21,936 bases of DNA from JBEKTY01 sp049515555 (GTDB lineage: Bacteria; Planctomycetota; Planctomycetia; Pirellulales; Thermoguttaceae): assembly GCA_049515555.1 (NCBI GenBank), contig JBEKTY010000138.1:1-21936 (forward strand), read 5' to 3'. Shown piece by piece: positions 14,359-21,232 of the stretch (the first letter of the stretch is position 1; the number at the start of each line of letters is the position of its first letter). The notes beneath the pieces are model-generated. The model was given only the letters and a program-made list of their open reading frames with translations. It was not told the DNA's origin and made no database searches. Made by a program: the position numbers and the translations under genes.

Positions 14359-16230
14359 ATGTCATTGCGTTGGATTTTCCGCGGCAGCGCGATTCTAGTT
14401 ATTGCAACTGGAGTGCTATCAAGCAGTTACGTCGTTGGCCAAGATTCCGCCCAGCCGCTGGCCAAGCGGCTGGCAACCCTGGCCCGGGCGGCCAAGGGCC
14501 AGTTCCGACCCTTGACCCCCGACGACGTCAAGGGCGCCCTGGCCCGGGTCTCGACCGCCGCCGCCGACCTCGATCGCCGCCTGGCCGCTGCCGGAAAGAC
14601 CGGCGACGATTGGAAGTCGTACATCCGATGGGACGAATTCTGTAGCCAATTGAGCCAACCGAAACCCGACTTGGCAGTCCTGAACGCCACCTATGGCAAG
14701 CTTGCCGCCGGCTACGACGGCCTGGAGCTGAAATGGTTCGCCGACGTGCGAGATCCGCTGCGGCAGTACTTGTGGGTGGTTTGGGCCGTGGACAACGCCG
14801 CTGTCAAGCCACAGTACGAACAGTGTCTGGACGGGCTGGCCGCACAACTGGAGGCCTGGGCCGCCTCACCGACGACCGAAGCCACCCAGAGGATCGCCGA
14901 GGACTTGGCCTGGCTGGAAACCCGTCGGCAGGCGCCCGAGTTGGTCGCCGAGGTTCGCGCCTTGTTTACCGCGTCGAACTTTCAGTTCGAAGTCAACGGG
15001 CAGATCGTGGACCTGGGGGTCGCCGGCCCCGTAGACGAAGTCGCGCCGATCGACGACTGCATTTTGGGCACGACGATCCACGGCGTGGGCCATACGGTGG
15101 GCCATAGCAACGCCCGCCTGGCAGCCGACCCCGCACTGGGCGCCTTCGACGTCCTGCTCCAGGCCGTCAATTGCAGCCGGAACACGGGCTATCACCGCCC
15201 GGTCTGCATCCAAAGCTCGGGCACCAGCACGCTTTCGGCCTGCAAGCGATTCTGGATAGATTCCCAGGGCCTGCACGCCCTCCCGTCCGTGGCCTGCGTC
15301 CAGGTCAGCAGTTGCATCTCCGACATTCGGGCCACCAACGGCAAGCAGTTCATCGAGCGCATCGCCTGGCGCAAGGCATTGAAACAGGAGCCCCAGGCCG
15401 ACGCCATCGCCGCCAGCCATGGCGAATGCCGGCTCAACGAGCGGGTCGACGCCCAGGCGGTCACAACGCTCGACAGGGCCAACGCAGACTACGAGACCAA
15501 GGTCCACAAGCCGTTGTCCGAGCGGCGGGCCTTCCCCCGGCAAATCGCCTTCAGTACGACTGCCGAGGTGATCCGGGTGTCGGGCATGGTAGCCGCGGCC
15601 GGCCAATTGGCCGCCCCAACGGCCGCCCCACCGCTGGCCGGCCCGGCCGAAATCTCGCTCCGCATCCACGAATCCAGTATCAACAACATGGCCGCCACCG
15701 TCCTGACCGGCATGCGCCTGTCCGATGAGATGCTCCAACGGACCGCCAAAGACTTGCTGGGTACCGTGCCCGAACGGCTTAAACCCGACCAGAATCAGGA
15801 CCCCTTCACAATCGTCTTCCCCAAGGAACAGCCGATCACGGTTTCACTTGCCGACAACGGCCTGACCGTGACCCTGCGGGGCCAGGAATACCTGGTCGGA
15901 GAGCGGACCCGCCGTTCGGCGACGAATGTCATGGCCAGCTACAAGTTCGTCAAGACCGAGCAGGGGTTCAAAGCCGTTCGGCAGGGCGAACTGCAGTTCT
16001 TCGCCCCCGGCAAGCGGCCTGGCTCGCCGCGTGGCGCTGGCCAACAGGCCGAGTGGATGGCCTTGCAGCGGAAGTTTGGCAAGATCTTCGCACCGGAAAT
16101 CCTGTTCAAAGGGTTTACCCCCGAGGGGAAACTGGCAGCCGCCGGCAAGTTCGTCCCGGTCGAGGTCTCCGCGCGCGATGGCTGGCTGATCGTAGGCTGG
16201 AGCCGGGCCACCCCTGCGAAGGGGAGTTAG
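14359..16230 (+). CDS. Secreted protein of unknown function, probably planctomycete-specific
   Basis: A 623-residue protein with a signal peptide (basic start, hydrophobic core about 10-25, likely cleavage near residue 27 before QDSAQPL). Residues 30-200 look helical. The central part (about 230-320) is rich in conserved-looking Cys and His: an HGVGHTVGH segment at 241-249 and Cys at 234, 272, 283, 295, 313 and 319, suggesting disulfides or a metal site outside the cytoplasm. The C-terminal 200 residues look beta-rich (FTIVFPKEQPITVSLADNG, LTVTLRGQEYLVG). I recognise no enzyme motif, but it resembles large signal-peptide hypotheticals in planctomycete genomes. AAGGAG lies 7 nt before the ATG. 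Its TAG stop lies inside the first unit of a heptamer array. Confidence 0.82.
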   Translation: MSLRWIFRGSAILVIATGVLSSSYVVGQDSAQPLAKRLATLARAAKGQFRPLTPDDVKGALARVSTAAADLDRRLAAAGKTGDDWKSYIRWDEFCSQLSQPKPDLAVLNATYGKLAAGYDGLELKWFADVRDPLRQYLWVVWAVDNAAVKPQYEQCLDGLAAQLEAWAASPTTEATQRIAEDLAWLETRRQAPELVAEVRALFTASNFQFEVNGQIVDLGVAGPVDEVAPIDDCILGTTIHGVGHTVGHSNARLAADPALGAFDVLLQAVNCSRNTGYHRPVCIQSSGTSTLSACKRFWIDSQGLHALPSVACVQVSSCISDIRATNGKQFIERIAWRKALKQEPQADAIAASHGECRLNERVDAQAVTTLDRANADYETKVHKPLSERRAFPRQIAFSTTAEVIRVSGMVAAAGQLAAPTAAPPLAGPAEISLRIHESSINNMAATVLTGMRLSDEMLQRTAKDLLGTVPERLKPDQNQDPFTIVFPKEQPITVSLADNGLTVTLRGQEYLVGERTRRSATNVMASYKFVKTEQGFKAVRQGELQFFAPGKRPGSPRGAGQQAEWMALQRKFGKIFAPEILFKGFTPEGKLAAAGKFVPVEVSARDGWLIVGWSRATPAKGS

Positions 16231-16465
16231 AAGTTAGGAGTTAGGAGTTGGAAGGGCTGTCTCATGGCCGTTCCCCTTCCCTCCTGTGTTGTGGCCGGTT
16301 TCCGACCGAGCCACGCCGCCGACCGAAGGTCTCCTTATCCGCGGAGACCTTCGGTCGGGCTGCGGCGGGGTCGGGAGACCCGCGCCGAACTGTGCGGCGC
16401 CCTCCGCCGCCGACTGTGCCGGCTTCTAACTCCTAACTCCTGACTCCTAACTTCTGACTCCTCCG
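16226..16465. repeat. Inverted pair of heptamer arrays enclosing a hairpin
   Basis: Four 7-nt units GTTAGAA, GTTAGGA, GTTAGGA, GTTGGAA (16226-16253) are matched on the opposite strand by six units TTCTAAC, TCCTAAC, TCCTGAC, TCCTAAC, TTCTGAC, TCCTCCG (16424-16465). Between them is an extended imperfect palindrome with a perfect core at 16319-16358. The stop codon of the 14359 gene (16228-16230) is part of the first unit. Confidence 0.7.
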
Positions 16466-16701
16466 GGCGTCTGCGCAAACTGCGCAATCTAGCCGTTTCA
16501 GGGTCACATTTCTGATAACAAAGAACGGCAAAAGTTTGGCGACTGCACTGCCGATATCAACTTTGCCGATCACCCGGTTTAGGACGGCGCACAGCCTGCG
16601 CCTCCGGCCCGGCGTCGATCGGTTGGGGGGATGGCCGGTTTGCGGCCGCGGACCACGTGGGTGCGTCCCGCGGCGGCAGGTGGTAACCGAGGAATGCCCC
16701 C
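16231..16701. other. Intergenic gap upstream of the tolC-like gene
   Basis: A 471-nt gap without a gene. The first half holds the heptamer arrays and hairpin. The second half (16500-16575) has a less GC-rich stretch with GATAACAAAG and a weak inverted pair CGGCAAAAGTT / AACTTTGCCG (near 16527 and 16559), plausible promoter or operator sequence for the gene at 16702. No firm promoter call is possible. Confidence 0.5.
16319..16358. repeat. Perfect 16-bp hairpin in a longer imperfect palindrome
   Basis: CCGACCGAAGGTCTCC (16319-16334), an 8-nt loop and GGAGACCTTCGGTCGG (16343-16358) pair perfectly. Pairing continues imperfectly outward (CCGCCGCAG-like and GGTCTCCCGACC-like blocks to about 16290 and 16385). 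There is no T-run, so it is not a typical intrinsic terminator. Confidence 0.65.
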
Positions 16702-19002
16702 ATGCGTTGTCGCCCCTCCAGCTTCGCTGTGGCTCTCTGCCTGGGAGTCGCAGTGCTGGTTGGCTGCAAGCCGCAGCAGCCCTTCTACCTGGGCGAAAAG
16801 GGCGATCTCTCGCATTACGTCGGGCTGGCCACCAAGATCGAATACCCGGACGATAAGGACCAGCCGCCCAGCGAGGTGGAGGGGGCGATCGCCCCTTTCA
16901 CGCTCAGCAACACCCAGCCCAAGGAGATCTGGAATCTCAAGCTGGAAGACGCGATCCGCTATGCTCTCCAGAACACAAAGGTGATGAAGTCGCTGGGGAG
17001 CTCGGTGATCAGTGCGAACATGCCCTTGCAGGACGTCCCACCGACCGCGCTCACCTCGGGCGGCCCGGTGAACACGATCTACGACCCGGCCATTGCGGAG
17101 ACCGACGCGCGGTTCGGCGTCGAGGCGGCCTTGTCACTGTTCGACGCGCAGTGGAACACCGACATTTTCTGGGAGAAGAACCACGATCCGCGCGATCCCT
17201 TCAGCGATGCCGCGTTGCAGCAGTTCTTTCCGCAGATCTTTCTGCAAGATACGGCGCAGTTCCAGACCAGCCTGAGCAAGACGACCGCGACGGGGGCCCA
17301 GCTTTCGGTCGCCAACACCACCGTGTACGATCTTGAGAACACGGCGCGGTTGTTCCCGGCCGATTGGACGACGAACTTCCAGGTGCAGATCCGGCAGCCG
17401 TTGTTGCAGGGGGGCGGCGTCGATTACAACCGGATTGCGGGCCCCGGCGCCATCCCCGGCTTCAACCAGGGCGTGGTGCTGGCCCGTCTCAATACCGACA
17501 TCGCGCTGGCCAGCTTCGAGGCCGGCGTGCGGAACATGCTGGTCGACGTGGAAACCGCCTACTGGGAGCTGTACGCCGCCTACCGCAGCCTGGACGCGGC
17601 CGTCACGGGGCGCGACGCCGCGTTGCAGATTTGGCAGCGGACCTACGCCCTGTTCACGGTGGGGGCCGTGGGCGGCGAAAAGGCCACCGAATCGCAGGCC
17701 CGCGCGGAATACTTCAAATTTCGCGCCGCCGCCGAGGAGGCCCTGGCCCGCCTGTACCAGATTGAGAGCAAGCTTCGCTACATGATGGGCCTGGCCGCCA
17801 CCGATGGCCGGCTGATCCGCCCGGCCGACGAGCCGACCACGGCCCGCGTAACTTTCGAGTGGGCCCAGACCCACGCCGAGGCCCTCTGCCGCTCGGTTGA
17901 AATCCGCGAGCAGAAGTGGCGGGTCAAGCAGCGGGAAATGGAACTCATCGCCGCAAAGGACTATCTCCTGCCGCGGTTGGACGCCGTGGCAAAGTATACC
18001 TGGCAGGGATTGGGGCAGAACCTGATCGCTTTCGACGGCGGCACGAACTTCGCCGGGGCCTTCGAGAACCTCGGCACCAACCAATTCCAGGACTGGCACC
18101 TGGAACTGCAAATGCAGGTTCCCATCGGCTTCCGCAAGCAATTGGCCGGGGTCCGCAACGCCGAACTGGCCCTGGCCCGCGAGCGCGCCAAGCTCCAGGA
18201 CACCGAACTGGAAGTCTCGCACCAGGTGGCTTACGCCCTGCGCGACCTGGACGCCAATCTGGTTGAAACGCAGACGAACTTCAACCGCCGCGTGGCGGCC
18301 CAGCGGAACGTCGAGGCGATTCGTGCCGCCTACGACAACGGCAAGATCGCGATCGACGTGCTGTTGGGGGCCGAGGAGCAGCGGGCCGAGGCCGAAAACG
18401 CCTATTACCGCGCGCTGGTCAACTACGTGCGGGCCATCTCGCAGGTCCACTTCCGCAAGGGCTCGCTGCTGGAGTACAATGGCGTGTACTTGGCCGAGGG
18501 GCCCTGGCCGGGGAAGGCCTACTTCGACGCCCGGCGGCGGGCCCGCGCCCGCGACGCGGCGCACTACATCAATTACGGCATCACCCTGCCCAGCCTCGTG
18601 AGCCGCGGGGCGCTGGTGCAGCGGGCCGGGGATTCGCTGGCCGCCGAGGAAACGCCTTCGGTTCCGGCCGCCGCGGCGGGCAAGCCGGCCGAAGAGCCGC
18701 TCCCGGCCGCCACGCCGGGCAAGCCGGCCGAAGAGGCGCCGGCCGCCACGCCGGGCAAGCCGGCCGAAGAGGCGCCGGCCGCCGCGCCGGGCAAGCCGGC
18801 CGAAGAAGGCTCGCCGCCGGTGCTGCCGGCCCCGGCGTCCGCCGCCCCTGCGGCCCAGACGCCGGCAAGTCCGTCACAGGAGCTCGGCCAATGGACAAGA
18901 ACCAAACCAAACCAGGGGCAGCCCTCCGGTGAGCCTCCCGCAATCGCACCGCCTGCTGACGCTGATCCGCCTGCTTCAGGCTGGCAGGGGATACAACACT
19001 AA
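16702..19002 (+). CDS. TolC-like outer-membrane efflux lipoprotein
   Basis: A 766-residue outer-membrane factor-type protein. The N-terminus is a lipoprotein signal with lipobox LVGC (Cys22). Two TolC-type repeats follow, with long helical stretches such as VRNMLVDVETAYWELYAAYRS and VSHQVAYALRDLDANLVETQ and the porin-strand segment FQVQIRQPLLQGGG. It should form the outer-membrane duct of a tripartite efflux or type I secretion system, but no pump or adaptor gene is adjacent here. Residues from about 650 form a low-complexity tail with GKPAEE repeats. GAGGA lies about 8 nt before the ATG. The 3' end overlaps the WYL regulator by 74 nt in another frame. The protein is longer than usual for the family, owing to the tail and a long N-terminal segment. 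Confidence 0.88.
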   Translation: MRCRPSSFAVALCLGVAVLVGCKPQQPFYLGEKGDLSHYVGLATKIEYPDDKDQPPSEVEGAIAPFTLSNTQPKEIWNLKLEDAIRYALQNTKVMKSLGSSVISANMPLQDVPPTALTSGGPVNTIYDPAIAETDARFGVEAALSLFDAQWNTDIFWEKNHDPRDPFSDAALQQFFPQIFLQDTAQFQTSLSKTTATGAQLSVANTTVYDLENTARLFPADWTTNFQVQIRQPLLQGGGVDYNRIAGPGAIPGFNQGVVLARLNTDIALASFEAGVRNMLVDVETAYWELYAAYRSLDAAVTGRDAALQIWQRTYALFTVGAVGGEKATESQARAEYFKFRAAAEEALARLYQIESKLRYMMGLAATDGRLIRPADEPTTARVTFEWAQTHAEALCRSVEIREQKWRVKQREMELIAAKDYLLPRLDAVAKYTWQGLGQNLIAFDGGTNFAGAFENLGTNQFQDWHLELQMQVPIGFRKQLAGVRNAELALARERAKLQDTELEVSHQVAYALRDLDANLVETQTNFNRRVAAQRNVEAIRAAYDNGKIAIDVLLGAEEQRAEAENAYYRALVNYVRAISQVHFRKGSLLEYNGVYLAEGPWPGKAYFDARRRARARDAAHYINYGITLPSLVSRGALVQRAGDSLAAEETPSVPAAAAGKPAEEPLPAATPGKPAEEAPAATPGKPAEEAPAAAPGKPAEEGSPPVLPAPASAAPAAQTPASPSQELGQWTRTKPNQGQPSGEPPAIAPPADADPPASGWQGIQH
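18676..18810. repeat. In-frame tandem repeats of about 36 bp in the tolC-like gene
   Basis: Four units start with GGCAAGCCGGCCGAAGA; the first is 39 nt, the next two are 36 nt and nearly identical, and the last is partial. They encode GKPAEE followed by APAATP-type residues. Copy number is likely to vary between strains. Confidence 0.8.
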
Positions 19003-19942
19003 AGAACTGGCCGGGGCGTGCAGGGTCAGCCGCCGCACGATCTTCCGCGATCTGGACGCCATGCGGCAGTCGGGCTTGCCGCTGGTCTTCGACGAGGGCA
19101 GCCAGCAGTATCGGCTTACCGGCGGCGCCTGCCTGCCGCCGCTGCACCTTACGCCGGAAGAGGCCCTGGCCATGGTGCTGCTGTGCCACGAGCTGGGCAA
19201 GGATTCGGGCCTGCCCTTTCTGGGCCCGGCCCGCTCCGCCGCGGTCAAGATCGAGAGCAGCCTGCCCATCCGGCTCCGCGAGCACGTCAGCAGCCTGGCC
19301 CACGCGGTCGAGATCCGCACCGTGCCCCTGACTCCCATGGAGCAGCAGGGCGACGTTTACCTGCAATTGCTTGCCGCCATGGCCGCCCGATCGTGCGTGC
19401 GCATCAGTTACCACAGCCTGGCCGAGCGGCAGGAGATCGGCACCCGGCTGAACCCCTACCGCCTGCTGTTCAGCCGGCGGAGCTGGTACGTCATCGGGCG
19501 CTCGAGCCTGCACCGCTCGACGCGGACCTTCAACCTGGAGCGAATCCGCCGCCTCGAGCCGTTGAGCCAGACTTACAGCATCCCCCGCGGCTTCTCGGTC
19601 GATCACTACCTGCGCAACGCCTGGCACCTGATTCCGGAGCCCGGACCGGACCGCGAGATCCTGATCCGCTTCAGCCCCATGGTCGCCGAGAACGTGGCCG
19701 AGGTGCTGTGGCACAAGACCCAGCGCATGCAGTTCAACGACGACGGCACGCTCGACTACCACGTGAGGGTTTCCGGGCTGAACGAGATCTCCTGGTGGAT
19801 CCTGGGCTACGGCGACCAGGCCGAGGTAATCGAGCCGCCGGAGCTGCGGCGACTGGTCGGGCAGCGGGCGGCGCGGACGGCCGGCTACTACCTCGGCGAC
19901 CTCCCCGAAGCGGCCCGGCCCCTACTGAACACCGAACACTGA
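18929..19942 (+). CDS. WYL-domain transcriptional regulator (YafY/PafC-like)
   Basis: A 337-residue regulator. Residues 6-60 are a winged helix-turn-helix of the HTH_11/DeoR type (RLLTLIRLLQAGRGYNTKEL, then VSRRTIFRDLDAMRQSG). Residues about 150-205 are the WYL domain (CVRISYHSL, LNPYRLLFSRRSWYVIG, FNLERIRRL), and 235-320 a WCX-type C-terminus (ILIRFSPMVAENV, SWWILGYGDQAEV). WYL proteins sense ligands or nucleic acid and regulate gene expression. The start is GTG at 18929, inside the end of the tolC-like gene; the nearest downstream ATG would cut the DNA-binding domain, so the overlap seems real. Its ribosome-binding site (AGGGG, about 12 nt upstream) is weak, suggesting coupling to the upstream gene. 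The TGA stop falls inside a TGAACAC-type heptamer repeat. Confidence 0.9.
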   Translation: MSLPQSHRLLTLIRLLQAGRGYNTKELAGACRVSRRTIFRDLDAMRQSGLPLVFDEGSQQYRLTGGACLPPLHLTPEEALAMVLLCHELGKDSGLPFLGPARSAAVKIESSLPIRLREHVSSLAHAVEIRTVPLTPMEQQGDVYLQLLAAMAARSCVRISYHSLAERQEIGTRLNPYRLLFSRRSWYVIGRSSLHRSTRTFNLERIRRLEPLSQTYSIPRGFSVDHYLRNAWHLIPEPGPDREILIRFSPMVAENVAEVLWHKTQRMQFNDDGTLDYHVRVSGLNEISWWILGYGDQAEVIEPPELRRLVGQRAARTAGYYLGDLPEAARPLLNTEH

Positions 19943-20199
19943 AAACTTACGTATCCCGCTTCACTAGTGGCTCGTGCCTGGTGGCTAGTGGCTAGTGGCT
20001 GGTGGCTTGGGGACTAGGGATTAGGGATTAGGAAATTTGCCCTCCGCCTTCCGCCCTCCGCCTTCCGCCCTCCGCCTTCCGCCTTCCGCCCTCCGCCTTC
20101 CGCCCTCCGCCTTCCGCCCTCCGCCTTCCGCCTTCCGCCTTCCGCCCTCCGCCTTCCGCCCTCCGCCCTCGCCCCTAACCCCTCACCCCTCGCCCCTCA
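19926..20199. repeat. Mosaic of 7-nt-period arrays (several motifs in succession)
   Basis: Runs of different heptamers follow one another: TGAACAC/CGAACAC/TGAAAAC (19926-19946), GGCTAGT-type units (19962-20010), GGGACTA/GGGATTA/GGGATTA (20010-20030), eighteen alternating CCCTCCG/CCTTCCG units (20040-20165) and CCCCTAA/CCCCTCA/CCCCTCG/CCCCTCA (20172-20199). The first run contains the WYL stop codon. No spacers or conserved direct repeats of CRISPR type are present. Confidence 0.75.
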
Positions 20200-20248
20200 T
20201 TTTCCCCCTCTGCCGAAGAAGATCACCGGCGAGGTGAACATTCCATGT

Positions 20249-20377
20249 GTGCAACACTTTGACGGGACCTTTGAGAGGCTCCGGTGTTGCACAAGTGAGT
20301 AACTCGTTTGCCGGCTGCCGTTAGCGATTCGGCCCATCGTACGTAAGTTCATACAACTTGCGGGGTACGTGTTGCAC
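20249..20377. repeat. Three copies of GTGTTGCAC, one inverted
   Basis: GTGCAACAC at 20249-20257 is the inverse of GTGTTGCAC at 20284-20292 and 20369-20377. The first two can form a hairpin with a 26-nt loop. The spacing suggests a possible protein-binding cluster, but no gene is next to it. Confidence 0.4.
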
Positions 20378-20603
20378 TTGTTTTTTCCTTGGTCTCAAAA
20401 CGGCTCGCCGGGCGTGCCAAAGGTGGGGGAAATTTCGGCCTATCTAGGCGCATCGCCCGGGAAATACGATACATTAGTGATCTAGTAAACATTTAACCAC
20501 TTTTTCCGCGGCACGCGCCAAACCCGGCGTGCACATAGGTTTTTTTGCCGTTGGTGGGGCCCGGCGACCCAAACTGCCAGAGCAACCGGCATGCCAGTTC
20601 CGC

Positions 20604-20648
20604 GGGGAACTGTCCCGATTTTCGTCCGACGAAAATGGGACTGTCCCC
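20604..20648. repeat. Palindromic repeat with GGGACAGTCCC-type arms
   Basis: The arms GGGGAACTGTCCCGATTTTC and GAAAATGGGACTGTCCCC pair imperfectly around a short CGTCCGAC-type centre. It is immediately followed by GGCGGAA heptamers. It is a dispersed-repeat type rather than a gene part. Confidence 0.6.
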
Positions 20649-20653
20649 TTCAA

Positions 20654-20681
20654 GGCGGAAGGGGGAAGGCGGAAGGCGGAG
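20654..20681. repeat. Four GGCGGAA-type heptamers
   Basis: GGCGGAA, GGGGGAA, GGCGGAA and GGCGGAG in direct succession. They are the same family as 20882-20979 and the opposite strand of the CCTTCCG array at 20040-20165. Confidence 0.65.
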
Positions 20682-20803
20682 GGACAAAGGCCGCCCGTCA
20701 TTGTAGGCATCACGCTGGAGCGCGATGCAGGACCTCTCGCGGAGCGAGAGGAGTACAATCGGCGCGTACGCCTCGCACACCCCTTTTTCAACGCGACCGC
20801 GAA

Positions 20804-20832
20804 TTGTCAAAGAGCAAGGCCGGGATTATAAC
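20804..20832 (+). promoter_or_regulatory. Sigma-70-like promoter match without an adjacent gene
   Basis: TTGTCA (20804-20809), a 17-nt spacer and TATAAC (20827-20832) match the vegetative consensus at 10 of 12 positions. Transcription would start near 20839 and run through the 20882-20979 heptamer array toward the LEPR-XLL gene about 400 nt away, or make a short non-coding transcript. Confidence 0.4.
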
Positions 20833-20881
20833 ACGATACATGTACAACTGTCTAGATCACAACGTCCAGGAAATTTGGCGG

Positions 20882-20979
20882 GGCGGAAGGATGAAGGCGG
20901 AAGGCGGGAGGCGGAAGGATGAAGGCGGAAGGCGGAAGGCGGAAGGATGAAGGCGGAAGGATGAAGGCGGAAGGATGAA
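20882..20979. repeat. Fourteen uninterrupted heptamers (GGCGGAA / GGATGAA)
   Basis: Exactly 98 bp made of 14 units: eight GGCGGAA, one GGCGGGA and five GGATGAA, with no base out of phase. The two unit types alternate irregularly. It is inverted relative to the array at 20040-20165. Confidence 0.8.
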
Positions 20980-21110
20980 ATAGCGGGCGCCTGACAGCCG
21001 CGGGAAAGGAATAGGAGAACAGATGGAGCAGGCCGGCAGGAGAATGGGCGACGGCCAGACGGACCGCGGAGGACGCGGAGGGCTGCACAGGAAAACTCGT
21101 TGCGGGGGGG

Positions 21111-21140
21111 TTGACATTTCCCTGAAACGTAGCAACGATA
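21111..21140 (+). promoter_or_regulatory. Weak promoter candidate for the LEPR-XLL gene
   Basis: A perfect -35 box TTGACA (21111-21116) is followed after 17-18 nt by AACGATA, a poor -10 match. It lies about 90 nt upstream of the ATG at 21233 on the correct strand. It is a tentative call. Confidence 0.25.
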
Positions 21141-21232
21141 GGCTTTGCCATACCGTGGCGGGGTAAAGTTATCCAGGCCAAGGGTGGCTCGCCAACTGCC
21201 GGCTGCTATTTCTGAAAGAGGGGTGCAGCGCC

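Larger units (their letters stand above)
19943..21232. other. Long gene-free repeat-rich region
   Basis: About 1.3 kb with no credible gene on either strand; its open frames are translated low-complexity DNA (Pro-Ser-Ala-Phe-Arg type). It holds heptamer arrays at both ends, palindromes, three copies of a GTGTTGCAC word and a sigma-70-like promoter match. The stretch 20200-20530 is of more even base composition and may be the remnant of a gene or a regulatory region; nothing specific is recognised in it. Confidence 0.65.

Noticed and set aside
16319..16358. An intrinsic terminator for the 14359 gene
   Set aside because: The hairpin is perfect but is followed by GC-rich sequence instead of a T-run, and it belongs to a longer palindromic repeat.
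17134..18564. A 476-codon minus frame opposite the tolC-like gene (also 14866-15738)
   Set aside because: It mirrors the codon pattern of a supported + strand gene and has no recognisable motif.
20037..20237. A 66-residue protein made of PPSAFRL-type repeats
   Set aside because: It is the translation of a CCTTCCG/CCCTCCG simple array; similar products arise from the inverse array at 20882-20979.
20474..20810. Two overlapping 105-residue frames on the minus strand
   Set aside because: They span a palindrome and heptamer units, differ in frame, and have no domain or ribosome-binding site.
19962..20979. A CRISPR array
   Set aside because: Units are 7 nt and contiguous, with no 25-35 nt repeat-spacer alternation and no cas gene nearby.
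21140..21200. A cyclic-di-GMP-type riboswitch upstream of the LEPR-XLL gene
   Set aside because: A short GCCATACCGTGGC inverted pair is present, but the conserved bases of that riboswitch class are not.
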